Below, one piece after another: positions 35,713 to 44,827 of a stretch of DNA of 64,000 nucleotides (the first letter of the stretch is position 1; the number at the start of each line of letters is the position of its first letter). The stretch is taken from NCBI GenBank assembly GCA_964384025.1, contig CAYLJJ010000019.1, positions 11,361-75,360 of the forward strand, in the 5' to 3' direction. This DNA is from CAYLJJ01 sp964384025 (GTDB taxonomy: Bacteria > Myxococcota_A > Bradymonadia > UBA7976 > UBA1532). The translations under genes were made by a program, and so were the position numbers. The notes beneath the pieces are model-generated. The model was not told the origin of the DNA and searched no databases. It saw nothing but the letters and a program-made list of their open reading frames with translations.

Positions 35713-35985
35713 TTAACCAGCGACCTGAGCCTCTGCGCTCTTCTCTTCCCGCTTAAAGCGACGGATCAAACTGGCAACCGTCTTGGAGGGCTGAGCCCCC
35801 ACAGAGAGCCAGTATTCCAGACGCTCCGTCTTGAACTTAAGGACAGAGGGATCTTGCATTGGATCATAGGTACCCAGCTGTTCAAGGAAGCGTCCATCAC
35901 GCTTAGCGCGGGCGCTGGCTGCAACAACACGGTAGTAGGGACGCTTCTTTGCTCCGAAGCGCTGCAATCGGATATGGACCGCCAT
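35713..35985 (-). CDS. rpsP: 30S ribosomal protein S16
   Basis: The 90-residue protein matches bS16: VHIRLQRFGAKKRPYYRVV, RDGRFLEQLGTYDP and the GAQPSKTVASLI segment. It is the first gene of the ribosomal/tRNA-modification operon running leftwards. An SD (AGGAG) lies nine bases upstream of ATG 35985. Confidence 0.97.
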   Translation of the reverse strand: MAVHIRLQRFGAKKRPYYRVVAASARAKRDGRFLEQLGTYDPMQDPSVLKFKTERLEYWLSVGAQPSKTVASLIRRFKREEKSAEAQVAG

Positions 35986-36181
35986 GAACTCGTTCTCCTG
36001 AGTAATCTAGACCAGATCGGCCCGATAAACCTGGGCAAGCTAGGGGTCTAACTCTGAGATGTCAAGTGAAGCTTCTCTGGCCCTATTGCCCTAAGGTTTC
36101 AGGAACCAAGTTTTCCCCACATTGTGAGCAGAAGCTTCCTAAGCTATCATCCCGCCATACCGAGAGAGTAGAGCAAAAAAA
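35986..36181. promoter_or_regulatory. Divergent intergenic region, rpsP operon and CNBD operon
   Basis: This 196-bp gap separates two divergent operons and must hold both promoters. I saw no convincing -35/-10 pair and no clear palindromic cyclic-nucleotide-receptor operator. The SD-like GAGAGAGTAGAG followed by an A-run precedes ATG 36182. Confidence 0.5.
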
Positions 36182-37393
36182 ATGAGCTTGGAAGCCATGG
36201 TCCTTAACCTCGCCCACCAACCTGCCTCACTCCAGGCCCGCGCGGCGCTGGCGCGGGAGTTGGAACGTCTGGGTGTCCCTGCTGCTCGTAGCGTATGGGC
36301 CGCGACCGTCAGAGTCGCAGCGGCGCGAGGACACTTTGTCGCTGCTCTCACCCTCTGCCAGAGGCAGCTTCGGGGCCCTCTCGCTCGGGATCTACTTTAC
36401 GCTCTGGCGCGGCGCTATGGGAAAGAGCGTGCCAAAGGTCCCAGAGAGCCACCCCCTATCCCACAAGAGCGAAGCCTAAAACCTGCAAAAGAGCGGAGAG
36501 CGTTGATTGAACAGGCGGTGAGCTTGGGCAACGATCTGGAGGGTATCTGTCTACCTGAATCGAGCCCTATGCCGGAGCAGCCCATCTTCTCTCAACTCTC
36601 TCCTGTCTCCTTTGTGGCTTTAGCCGAGATGCTTGAGGAGATCCTGCTTCAACCTGGAGAGCTGCTTGTCACTCAGGGGAATCGGGACTCCAACCTCTAT
36701 CTCCTCGCCCAAGGTCAAGTTCAGGTAGAACGTAGGTTGCCCAATGGTGATCTGCTTAAGCTGGTGGAGGTTCAAGCGCCTGCGATCTTGGGGGAGATGG
36801 CTCTGCTCACGGCGGTCCCTCGTCGAGCTTCGATTCTCGCCAAGGGCCAAAGCATCGTCTGGAAGTTAAGCCCTAAGGTGCTCAAGCAGGCGGGAGTCCT
36901 CAAGGCTGAACTCTTAGAGAGCCTCTCAACTTTGGTTAAAGGTAGGCTCTTGAGCAATCTCTTCAGACACAGCCCTCTGCTCAGAGGGCTTAAACACCCC
37001 GAACTTGCTCTTCAAGGTTTTGAGCTACGCAGCCTGCCTCCTGGCGAAGTTTTCCCACAAGGGGCCCCCCCACCAGGGCTTTTTCTGCTCCTTCACGGTA
37101 ACGCCGAGGTCTGGCTTCAGGATGAGAACCGCGTAGCGGTATTAGGAGAGGGAGATCTCTTTGGAGAGATCTCTCTTCTCACGGGTAGGTCAACCACCGC
37201 AAAGCTGATCCTCCCTGAAGGGGGTGTGGTTCTCCACCTCCCAGCTGCACGCTATGCCCAAGCTCAGCCTCTGCGTCCCGAGTTGGAGCAACTTGCCGAG
37301 ATCAGGCGAGGAGAGCTGGTTGATTTGCTGCTTTCTCCTGAAGAGTATGAGGAGGTCGATGAAGCTTGGTTGGTGGAAGAGTTTCTCAATTGA
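36182..37393 (+). CDS. Double cyclic-nucleotide-binding-domain protein
   Basis: The 403-residue protein has two cNMP-binding (CAP-ED) domains. The first, of about residues 140-240, contains the phosphate cassette GEMALLTAVPRRASI, a good match to the GE...PRRA consensus. The second, of about 275-385, has GEISLLTGRSTTAK, where the Arg-Ala pair is lost, so it may not bind nucleotide. No helix-turn-helix or membrane helix follows. The N-terminal 100 residues are Arg/Ala-rich helices. It is the first gene of an overlapped operon with a permease and HtrA, and may regulate one of them by binding. Confidence 0.85.
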   Translation: MSLEAMVLNLAHQPASLQARAALARELERLGVPAARSVWAATVRVAAARGHFVAALTLCQRQLRGPLARDLLYALARRYGKERAKGPREPPPIPQERSLKPAKERRALIEQAVSLGNDLEGICLPESSPMPEQPIFSQLSPVSFVALAEMLEEILLQPGELLVTQGNRDSNLYLLAQGQVQVERRLPNGDLLKLVEVQAPAILGEMALLTAVPRRASILAKGQSIVWKLSPKVLKQAGVLKAELLESLSTLVKGRLLSNLFRHSPLLRGLKHPELALQGFELRSLPPGEVFPQGAPPPGLFLLLHGNAEVWLQDENRVAVLGEGDLFGEISLLTGRSTTAKLILPEGGVVLHLPAARYAQAQPLRPELEQLAEIRRGELVDLLLSPEEYEEVDEAWLVEEFLN

Positions 37394-38442
37394 TTCGAGA
37401 ACATCACTTGTCTGTAACAAATAAGATGATGACACGCTTAGGCGTCTTGGTCTTAGGCGGCTTTATGCTTGTCTACCTTCGACCCATCTTGGTTCCTATC
37501 GTCTTTGCTGGTCTTCTCTCCTTTCTTCTCCTCCCTCTGGTTTCCGCCCTCGTGAGACGGGGTCTCTCCTTTCATATGTCCATTCTCATCGCTGAGTGCG
37601 TGGCGACTCTGCCGGTCTTGGCGGTGATCTTCATCTTTGCTACCACGGTGGGTCCTCTTAAGGATGCGCTCCCTAAGTATCAGCAGGGCCTGACCCGACA
37701 GATCAATCGAGGGATCGAGAACATCCTGGAGCGGGTCGAGAGTGTGGAGCAGCGCAAAAAGGTTCGCGAGGTGATCAGCCGCAACCTGCTGCCCAAGATC
37801 CTCTCCGAAGGGGTTCAGCTTATCCAGGTAAGCTTTCAGACAGTCACGACCTTGATGGGTTATGTCTTTCTGACCCTGCTTATCAGCCTCTTTATGCTTC
37901 TGGAGGCGCCGCGCTTTCGAGAAAAGTTTCTCGAAGCCTTTGGCGAAGAGCACCCTGTCAACGCTTCTCTGGCGGGGATTGGTCGGGATGTCCGCGCCTA
38001 CGTGGTTGCTAAGACCGCGATGAGCGTCCTGACAGCTTTCTTTGTTTGGGGCTTCTTGGAGCTGCTCTCCGTTGATTTCTCTCTCTTTTGGGGGCTCTTG
38101 GCCCTCTCTCTAAACTTCATCCCCACGGTAGGGGCGGTGATCGCCTCTATACCTCCGATTGTCATCGCCTTGGTCGATCCTCTCCTCTCCATCTGGACCA
38201 CCATCGGTCTCACCTTAGGTCTATTGCTCATTCATGGCATCATCGGCAGCCTCCTCGATCCTCGTTTTGTGGGACAGACAGTTAAGCTCTCTCCGCTGGT
38301 GGTTTTCCTCTCCATGTTGATTTGGGGCCTGCTCTGGGGACCAGTGGGGATGCTCTTGGCTGTACCGATGATGGTCTCCGTGAAAGTGATCTGCACGCGG
38401 ATCCCTGCTCTGGAGCCTATCGCCATCCTGATGAGAGGCTGA
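37390..38442 (+). CDS. AI-2E family (PerM/UPF0118) transporter
   Basis: The 350-residue membrane protein has the family layout: an N-terminal pair of helices (RLGVLVLGGFMLVYLRPILVPI), a middle periplasmic segment, and a C-terminal helix bundle with PTVGAVIASIPPIVIALVD and LLIHGIIGSLLDPRFVGQTV. TTG 37390 overlaps the CNBD stop (TTGA) and has GGAAGAG eight bases upstream; ATG 37426 is the alternative. The substrate is unknown; members include quorum-signal exporters and Na+/H+ antiporters. Confidence 0.88.
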   Translation: MIREHHLSVTNKMMTRLGVLVLGGFMLVYLRPILVPIVFAGLLSFLLLPLVSALVRRGLSFHMSILIAECVATLPVLAVIFIFATTVGPLKDALPKYQQGLTRQINRGIENILERVESVEQRKKVREVISRNLLPKILSEGVQLIQVSFQTVTTLMGYVFLTLLISLFMLLEAPRFREKFLEAFGEEHPVNASLAGIGRDVRAYVVAKTAMSVLTAFFVWGFLELLSVDFSLFWGLLALSLNFIPTVGAVIASIPPIVIALVDPLLSIWTTIGLTLGLLLIHGIIGSLLDPRFVGQTVKLSPLVVFLSMLIWGLLWGPVGMLLAVPMMVSVKVICTRIPALEPIAILMRG

Positions 38443-38443
38443 G

Positions 38444-39523
38444 ATGCGTAGCCTCTTCATTTTCCTTTTGGGGATCGCCCTGGGCCTGGGAGGCTTGGCC
38501 TATCTTCAGGGCTCTTCACCCTCCTCTCCAAGAGAGATCCTGGGACGAAGCGCTCTTCTGCCTCAGGAGAAACAGATCTCCGCTCTCTTCTCCGAGGTGG
38601 CGCCTTCGGTCACTTTTATCACCGGATTGGCGCTCTACCGAGACCTCTTCAGTCTAAACGCTGACGCCTTCCCCAAGGGCAGCGGCAGTGGTTTTATCTG
38701 GGATGATGAGGGGCATATCGTCACCAACTTCCATGTCATCATGGAGACTGATGCCCTCCAAGTGACGCTCTTCGATCAGAGCAGCCACTCCGCTGAGGTC
38801 ATTGGCATCGCGCCGAGCAAGGATCTGGCCGTACTGAAGATCGAGGCTCCTCAGAGCGCCCTCAAGCCCATCAGCCTGGGGCGCTCATCCGATCTATTGG
38901 TGGGCCAAACTGTCTTAGCGATCGGTAACCCTTTCGGCCTGGATCACAGCCTCACTTTAGGAATCGTCAGCGCTCTGGGGCGAAGCATCCGCTCCATCAG
39001 CGGACAGGGTATTGAGGGAGTGATTCAGACTGACGCCTCCATCAACCCTGGAAACTCTGGAGGTCCCCTCCTGGACAGCGCAGGGCGACTCATCGGCATC
39101 AACACTGCGATCAAGAGCCCCTCAGGGAGCAGCGTGGGCATCGGCTTTGCGGTCCCGGTAGATACGATCAATCGCGTGATCCCTCAACTCATCAAACATG
39201 GTCGCCTCATTCGTCCCCGTCTAGGAGTCAAGGCTGCCGATGACTCGATCACTCGACGTCTGGGTCTCAAGGGGGTCCTGGTGCTCAGCGTAGAGCGAGG
39301 CAGCCCTGCTGCACGAGCCGGGCTTAAAGGGAGCCGACGAAGTCGCCATCGTCTCTTGCTGGGTGATCTCCTCACCAGCCTAGAGGGCCGCGAGCTGCGC
39401 TCCAGCGATGATCTTCTCTTGGCCTTGGAGGAGCATAACCCTGGAGAGGAGGTAGAGTTGCGGTTTCAACGCCAAGGACAACTCCTCAGCCTTAAGCTAC
39501 GCCTTGGGGCTCCTCGACCATGA
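38444..39523 (+). CDS. HtrA/DegP-type serine protease
   Basis: The 359-residue protein has an N-terminal signal-anchor (LFIFLLGIALGLGGLAYL). Its trypsin-like domain has GSGFIWDDEGHIVTNFHV (His near residue 97), KDLAVLKI (Asp near 128) and INPGNSGGPLL (Ser near 205), all intact. One C-terminal PDZ domain covers about residues 255-355. It is the DegS/DegP-type periplasmic quality-control protease. It starts one base after the transporter stop and overlaps the next small gene by ATGA. Confidence 0.94.
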   Translation: MRSLFIFLLGIALGLGGLAYLQGSSPSSPREILGRSALLPQEKQISALFSEVAPSVTFITGLALYRDLFSLNADAFPKGSGSGFIWDDEGHIVTNFHVIMETDALQVTLFDQSSHSAEVIGIAPSKDLAVLKIEAPQSALKPISLGRSSDLLVGQTVLAIGNPFGLDHSLTLGIVSALGRSIRSISGQGIEGVIQTDASINPGNSGGPLLDSAGRLIGINTAIKSPSGSSVGIGFAVPVDTINRVIPQLIKHGRLIRPRLGVKAADDSITRRLGLKGVLVLSVERGSPAARAGLKGSRRSRHRLLLGDLLTSLEGRELRSSDDLLLALEEHNPGEEVELRFQRQGQLLSLKLRLGAPRP

Positions 39524-39786
39524 GCTGGGTGCTCCTCCTCTTACCGTTTTTTGCGCTCTTGGGGCTCCGCTATTTGGTTCTCAGAGGCGCAGAGCTGCGC
39601 TCTACCCAGCGACAGCTTGAAGCTCTCCTCTGCCGTCGAACAACTTTGAATCGTCGCCCCCAAGCAGAGCGCGAGGCTGTGCTCAAAGAGGCCCTGGAGC
39701 AGGTGGAAGCACAGATCAGCGCTCTGCGACGAATCGAAGCGGTTCAGAAAAGAGGAGAGATCTTTGAAGAGGAGAAACAGCAATGA
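39520..39786 (+). CDS. Small membrane protein with coiled coil
   Basis: This 88-residue protein has one N-terminal hydrophobic helix (WVLLLLPFFALLGLRYLVL). A charged helix that could form a coiled coil makes up the rest, ending with EEKQQ. It overlaps htrA and the fusion gene by four bases on each side, which supports expression. I do not recognise a family. Confidence 0.65.
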   Translation: MSWVLLLLPFFALLGLRYLVLRGAELRSTQRQLEALLCRRTTLNRRPQAEREAVLKEALEQVEAQISALRRIEAVQKRGEIFEEEKQQ

Positions 39787-41267
39787 TCCCCCTTCTCTTA
39801 GATATGCCTCCGCCTCCGGCCAGTATAGAACCTGAGATCATCTACCAGGATGAAGATCTGTTGCTGCTCAATAAGCCCGCCGGTTGGCTTACTCATCCAG
39901 ATGGAACCCACTCTCGACCTGACCTCTTCAGCTGGGCGGGGGGAGGATTGCATGTTCAACAGCGCCTGGATGTTGAGACCAGTGGGCTCCTCGCTTTCGG
40001 TCGTGGAGCGCGAGGGAGCCAGCGCCTTAAGGGTGCCAAAAAACGCTATCTCGCGGTGACGGAGGGCTGCATCAAGGCTAAGGAGGGCTTGATGAGTGGC
40101 CCGGTTCCTCATGCTCCAGGCCGTCACGCAGAGACCCGCTATCGTCTCCTCCGTGCTGAGTCCAACTGGGCTCTGCTGAGCCTCTGGCCGCTTACAGGGC
40201 GAACCCACCAGATACGCGCTCATCTGGCCGCAGCGGGGACCCCCATTCGAGGAGATGCTCGCTACGGTGATCCCCTCGATCGCCGTGCCCCTCGCACTCT
40301 CCTGCATTCAGCGGAGCTTGAACTGCGGGAGGGGCGCCGCTTTAAAGCCCCCTGCCCTCCTGAGTTTGCTCGTTTCCTGGGCCAAGCGCCCAAGATGAGT
40401 CGGACGGGCCTGAACCTCGATTCAGAAACGAGCTGCTATCGAGAGCTAAACGGGGCTGCGGATGGCTGCCCAGGGGTTATGGTTGATCGCTTTGGAGATT
40501 GGCTCTGGATGCAGCTCAACAGAGAGGCCCTTCCCCCCATCATAGAGGCACGAGGTCGCTATCTCCTACACGCGCTCAAGGATCGCTCTGGAGGGGGACA
40601 ACAGCTTCCTGAACTGAAAGGAGAGGCCGCTCCTCAGCCCCTTGAGGTGATGGAGCATGGAACCCGACACCTTGTCTGGTTGGGCTCTAAGCTCTCCCCT
40701 GGAATCTTTCTGGATCAACGCCCTCAACGGGCTTGGCTGGCTCAACATGCAGGGGGGATGCGCCTCCTCAACACCTTCGCTCATGCAGGGGCCTTTAGCA
40801 TCGCTGCAGCCCGAGGGGGCGCCGAAACTCTCAGCATCGACCTCTCACGCTCCTGGCTCGCTCAGATCCCACCCCAACTGGCTCTCAACGGCCTGGAGAG
40901 TAAACGTCATGATCAGATCTATGGAGATGTCTTTGACTGGCTCCGGCGCTTGAGTCGTCGAGGTGAGCGCTTTGACTTGCTGATCCTCGATCCTCCCAGC
41001 ACCAGCGTTGGCAAGAGAAAGCGCAGATGGTCAGCTCACAAAGATTATGCTGAGTTGGTGCATTTGGCTGCTCCTCTGCTGAACCCAGGGGGGCGACTCT
41101 GGACCGCAACTAACCATCGCAAGTCTTCAGTAAGGGCCTTCGCTCAGAGGGTGATGCGAGGTTTGCCTGAGGGTACTCGTCTTGAACGAGTCTGTCCTCC
41201 TGCCCTAGATTTTCCCAGCGATGAACCAGCGTTTGTTAAGACCCTGGTATGGCAGCTGCCCAATTAG
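39783..41267 (+). CDS. Fusion: RluA-type pseudouridine synthase and RlmI-type methyltransferase
   Basis: The 494-residue protein has two rRNA-modification domains. Residues of about 15-200 form an RluA-type pseudouridine synthase: NKPAGWLTHPDGT, then QRLDVETSGLLAFG with the catalytic Asp near residue 63, and LTGRTHQIRAHLA. Residues of about 215-494 match RlmI-like methyltransferases: YRELNGAADGCPGVMVDRFG, then GIFLDQRP near 305, NTFAHAGAFSIAAARGG (SAM loop) near 329-345 and LLILDPPSTS near 400. There is no S4 or PUA domain. The fusion would couple pseudouridylation and methylation on one RNA; the target sites cannot be told from sequence. Confidence 0.88.
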   Translation: MIPLLLDMPPPPASIEPEIIYQDEDLLLLNKPAGWLTHPDGTHSRPDLFSWAGGGLHVQQRLDVETSGLLAFGRGARGSQRLKGAKKRYLAVTEGCIKAKEGLMSGPVPHAPGRHAETRYRLLRAESNWALLSLWPLTGRTHQIRAHLAAAGTPIRGDARYGDPLDRRAPRTLLHSAELELREGRRFKAPCPPEFARFLGQAPKMSRTGLNLDSETSCYRELNGAADGCPGVMVDRFGDWLWMQLNREALPPIIEARGRYLLHALKDRSGGGQQLPELKGEAAPQPLEVMEHGTRHLVWLGSKLSPGIFLDQRPQRAWLAQHAGGMRLLNTFAHAGAFSIAAARGGAETLSIDLSRSWLAQIPPQLALNGLESKRHDQIYGDVFDWLRRLSRRGERFDLLILDPPSTSVGKRKRRWSAHKDYAELVHLAAPLLNPGGRLWTATNHRKSSVRAFAQRVMRGLPEGTRLERVCPPALDFPSDEPAFVKTLVWQLPN

Positions 41268-41281
41268 CAGGCTCGGGAAGT

Positions 41282-42976
41282 TCACAGCGCAAAGGGCATA
41301 TTAAAGCTCATAGGGGCTCCTCCAAAACGAGGGAACTTAAAAGCACGCACCTTGGCCTCAACACAGCTTCCTACCCGAGTTCCTGCAAACTCACCTTTGG
41401 CTTTGGCGCTCTGAACATTCCCGCTCTTGGCGATCTTCATCCGGATCGTTACGGTGCCTCCCCCTCCTTCACGACAGCCACGAATGGAGGTCGCGCCTCG
41501 CTTGGCCACTCTGAGGATCTGTTGTCTGCTCAGCTTCTCAGGAAGCATAGGGTCGCTGGACGGAGGAGGCTTTGAGTTGGATCGGGAGCTGGGTTTTCCA
41601 TCCAAAGCACCCAAAAGATCATCCACTTCATCTGGAGGAGCAGATTTAGGAGTAGATCTAGGAGCGGAGCGGGTTGGCGCTGGAGCCGAACGATGGGCGC
41701 TGGGCTGATCTTCTCTCGATGATTTGGGAGGCTTGGGCCGAGTACGGGACTTCTTACGTCGACGTGTGCGCTTTTTGCTGGTTGGAGCCTTGGGCTCCTC
41801 TGAAACAGCTGCAACTCGTGGTGATTCAACAGGTTGCTCAGGCTTCTTGGGGCTCTCTATTTCGGGACTGGGGAGCTTCTCTGAGTTGACGACAGCTGCT
41901 GGTTCTACTGGAAGTACAGGCTTTAGAGGCTCTCCAGCGTTAATCGCCACTTTGGCAGGGAGTTGAGCGTTCTCGATTTGGGTCTCTTCTACCTTGGGGA
42001 TGGGCTTTTCTTCCTGGTTGAAGAAAGCATAGCTTCCAAAGGCGAGGCCAGAGATTCCAACGAGGGCCACGGAGATCAGACCGATGGTTTTGCCGAGAGA
42101 GCGTCTTGGTCGTATCACCAAGCCCTGCATACCGACACCAACAGGGCTCGCAGACATGGGGGCGAAGGCATCACCACCACCAAAGGCATCGGGTTCGCCT
42201 CGTCCTGATTCGGGAGCCATAATGGAGATATCCAGAAGACCAGATCCTTCCGTGACCCCGCTATGTGAAGGTTGGGGTGCTTGCTCTGCTTCCATCGCTA
42301 AGCTGTCGAGGCTGAAGAGTACAGAATTTTCATGCCGCTGATCTCTTAAGCTCTGAGCGTTTACTCTGGGATCTGAGATTCCCCCAAAGAGATCTTCCTC
42401 TCCAGCATTATCAGAAGCGATCACATCTTCATCTTCAGCTTCAAAGGGGTTGATCTCCCCCTCAAAGCCAGCGAGAGAGGCTTTGGGGCTGGCTGAAGCA
42501 ACGATCGCAACAGCCTCGGGTTCCCGAGCAGCAGGGGCAGGCTTCTCCAGCTTGGAGGCCTCTACAGCTGCAGAGGCTGGGAATAGCTCTTTTAGCTCAG
42601 GTACAGAGGAGAGTCGCAGCCAATCTGCCATCCCCTCAGCCCAAGAGAAGGTGTCCCCATCGACGCGCTCCTCTTCTATATGAGCCTTGATCTCCTCCTG
42701 AGTCAGGGGCCCAACCTGAGCGCGATTGATCACCACATACCAGATGGCATCAGCAGATTTCTTAGGCTCATGGTTGGGAGAGATCGTGGCGATCCGGGTA
42801 GGATCATCTTGAGCGGCGAGCTCCTCTGCGGGCTCCTCTGTGGGCTCCTCTGCCTGCTTGGCCCGCACAATAATCACATGGGAGCATTTCTTACATTTGA
42901 TCTTGAAGACCTTATTGCGGACCTTCTCATCACTGATCTGGTATTTTGCTCCACAATTATCGCAAACGATCCTCAT
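41282..42976 (-). CDS. gltJ: GltJ (AgmX)-like zinc-ribbon/GYF/TonB-C gliding-type protein
   Basis: The 564-residue protein starts with an MJ0042-type zinc ribbon (CDNCGAKYQI...CKKCSHVI). A GYF-type domain follows near residues 80-130 (WYVVINRAQVGPLTQEEIKAHI). After an acidic linker there is one transmembrane helix near residues 300-320 (IGLISVALVGISGLAFGSYAFF). A long Pro/Lys/Arg-rich periplasmic stretch comes next, and an AgmX/PglI C-terminal (TonB-like) domain (GGGTVTIRMKIAKSGNVQSAKAKG) ends the protein. This is the architecture of GltJ/AgmX of the Myxococcus gliding complex. It is the last gene of the cluster in transcription order. Confidence 0.78.
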   Translation of the reverse strand: MRIVCDNCGAKYQISDEKVRNKVFKIKCKKCSHVIIVRAKQAEEPTEEPAEELAAQDDPTRIATISPNHEPKKSADAIWYVVINRAQVGPLTQEEIKAHIEEERVDGDTFSWAEGMADWLRLSSVPELKELFPASAAVEASKLEKPAPAAREPEAVAIVASASPKASLAGFEGEINPFEAEDEDVIASDNAGEEDLFGGISDPRVNAQSLRDQRHENSVLFSLDSLAMEAEQAPQPSHSGVTEGSGLLDISIMAPESGRGEPDAFGGGDAFAPMSASPVGVGMQGLVIRPRRSLGKTIGLISVALVGISGLAFGSYAFFNQEEKPIPKVEETQIENAQLPAKVAINAGEPLKPVLPVEPAAVVNSEKLPSPEIESPKKPEQPVESPRVAAVSEEPKAPTSKKRTRRRKKSRTRPKPPKSSREDQPSAHRSAPAPTRSAPRSTPKSAPPDEVDDLLGALDGKPSSRSNSKPPPSSDPMLPEKLSRQQILRVAKRGATSIRGCREGGGGTVTIRMKIAKSGNVQSAKAKGEFAGTRVGSCVEAKVRAFKFPRFGGAPMSFNMPFAL

Positions 42977-43198
42977 CTAATCTCCATACAATAGCCAGGG
43001 GGCACCGGGGGATTATGGGGCTCCTCCTCTGAGGCTGCAAGTAACCTCCGGTGACCAGCGCGCCTCCTCTACGTCAACGAAACTCCGAGGTGTCCGAGAG
43101 GAACGAGAGAAGGGTCAGAATCCTGCTCTGTTTCTCAGGTTTCTTCCCGATGATCAAGTTAAGAGGGCGGGGGTTAAGCCGAGGTAAGGAGAGAGGTT

Positions 43199-43444
43199 TT
43201 AGCGCAACGTCGCGTCTTTTGAACTGGCTTTTAGCTTGGGCAAAAAATCTTTCTTCAGCTTGAGGAGACGCTCAAATTTTAGCTTTTGGCGAGCATCTGT
43301 ATAGAGGACTTGGGGCTTCTTAAACTGCCCATCGATCATCAGGTCTTCAAAGTTGTAAAAGCGAGTCTTCTCCCCCTCCTGAGCCAAAGCTGCGCTACTG
43401 AAGCCCAAGAGGGCAGAGAAAAAGAGGAGGGTAACTGTTTTCAT
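43199..43444 (-). CDS. Small exported protein, CglF-like
   Basis: The 81-residue product has a Sec signal (VTLLFFSALLGFSSAALAQ). The mature part of about 60 residues has FEDLMIDGQFKKPQVLYTDARQ then RLLKLKKDFLPKL, a pattern I associate with the CglF gliding-motility family. It lies between the gltE-like and gltJ-like genes on the same strand, with a 222-bp gap before gltJ. The match is from memory and the protein is very short. Confidence 0.5.
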   Translation of the reverse strand: MKTVTLLFFSALLGFSSAALAQEGEKTRFYNFEDLMIDGQFKKPQVLYTDARQKLKFERLLKLKKDFLPKLKASSKDATLR

Positions 43445-43492
43445 GAGAAGCTCCTGAGTGTTGGATCAGCCTAGCAGATGAGGAGAAAAAAT

Positions 43493-44827
43493 TCAGCCTT
43501 GAGCAGCGGAAGCCTCTGAGTCTTTGACCTCCTTGGGGGTCTCTTTTGGAGGATCCTCTTTTTGGACAGGAGTCGCCTCTCCCTCAGCAGGAACAGCTTC
43601 TCCTTTGGCTGGGATGACCTCCTCTTCAGCAGGAACAGCTTCTCCTTCAGCTGGAGGAGCCAATTCTTCCTTAGCTGGAACACTCTCCTCTTTGACAGCT
43701 GGGGGAGGCTTTGCTTTGCTCATCTGCTGGAGAAATTGGATATTTTGGTGAATCGGATCGGATGGAGGAGGTTTGGAAACATCCCTATAACGGATGTAGT
43801 AGCTTAAAGCCTTCTTAGGCTTACCCAGCTGCTCTTCATAGAGCTTTCCAAGACGAATAAGTGCTTCTGGATTGTCATCTCTTATCTCAAGACTGGCTTC
43901 ATAGAGAGCTACTGCTTTTTCATATTCAGACAAACCATAGAGAGAGTCTGCGCTGCCCACCATTGCAGTGTAATGTTTAGGAAAACGAGCCAATACTTTA
44001 TCGAATTGTTCTTGAGAAGACTTATAGTCAAGATAGTCTAGGTAGATAGATCCTACATTAAGGCGTGATTCATCCATTGTCTCATCAGCTTTAATCGCTT
44101 TCAAGAATTCATCTACAGCAGTAGGAATCATATTCATTCTATAGTATACAATTCCCAGATTGTTATGTGCTCTAGCATTATCTTTTTCATAACCTATGGC
44201 CTTTTTAAACATTAGAAGCGCCAATGGCAGCTTCTTTTGTTTCATGTAAAGAAGACCCAAGTTGATTATAGCTGGAACATTCTTAGGCTGAACTGCAAGA
44301 ACTTCTTTTACGAAACGGAGCGCGGTTTCTTCATCTCCCTTAGCAAGGTAAGCCGCAGCCAGGTTATTTCGTGCAGAAAGAGAGTCTGACTTCTGTCTCA
44401 GGACTGATTCAAACTCAACAATGGCTTGCTCTGCTCCTCCTGTCATCAAAAGTGCACGACCATAGGCAAGGTTAACACCTAAATCGACAACATCCTGCTT
44501 GATAAGCTGCTGATAGCTCTCTGCTGCTTCCTTATGGCGACCCAGTTTCTCATAGCTGTAAGCTAAATTCAGCCAAGCTACATGGTAACGAGGAGAATCT
44601 TTGACCGCTTTATCAAAGGCGCTCACCGCCTTCTGGAAATCAGCAGGTTTCTTTTCTAGCGCCTTGACTCCCTTCTGGAAGTGAGCCTTGGCGATTGGAG
44701 AACACCCCTTGGAGCGCTGCGCGCCAGGTTTGCTGGCAGGCTGAGTACTGAGCGGAGGCTTAACAGGTGTTCCACTGCAAGCCATCAAGAAGCTGGAGAG
44801 ACAGAGGAGATAACGCGAAATCCTCAT
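43493..44827 (-). CDS. gltE: GltE (AglT)-like TPR lipoprotein
   Basis: The 444-residue protein has a lipoprotein signal (LLCLSSFLMACSGT, Cys at residue 17). A run of TPR repeats of about residues 45-350 follows (AWLNLAYSYEKLGRHKEAAESYQQL and others). An Ala/Pro/Glu-rich repetitive tail ends the protein. The layout and length resemble the GltE outer-membrane TPR lipoprotein of the gliding machinery. ATG 44827 overlaps the gltD stop (TGATG) and has AAGGAGG upstream; a GTG one codon earlier is also open. Confidence 0.75.
   Translation of the reverse strand: MRISRYLLCLSSFLMACSGTPVKPPLSTQPASKPGAQRSKGCSPIAKAHFQKGVKALEKKPADFQKAVSAFDKAVKDSPRYHVAWLNLAYSYEKLGRHKEAAESYQQLIKQDVVDLGVNLAYGRALLMTGGAEQAIVEFESVLRQKSDSLSARNNLAAAYLAKGDEETALRFVKEVLAVQPKNVPAIINLGLLYMKQKKLPLALLMFKKAIGYEKDNARAHNNLGIVYYRMNMIPTAVDEFLKAIKADETMDESRLNVGSIYLDYLDYKSSQEQFDKVLARFPKHYTAMVGSADSLYGLSEYEKAVALYEASLEIRDDNPEALIRLGKLYEEQLGKPKKALSYYIRYRDVSKPPPSDPIHQNIQFLQQMSKAKPPPAVKEESVPAKEELAPPAEGEAVPAEEEVIPAKGEAVPAEGEATPVQKEDPPKETPKEVKDSEASAAQG
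43540..43700 (-). repeat. Low-complexity repeat in the gltE-like C-terminus
   Basis: Imperfect 18-24-base units encode PAEGEAVPAEEEVIPAKGEA-type repeats. They give a flexible acidic tail and may vary in copy number. Confidence 0.7.
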
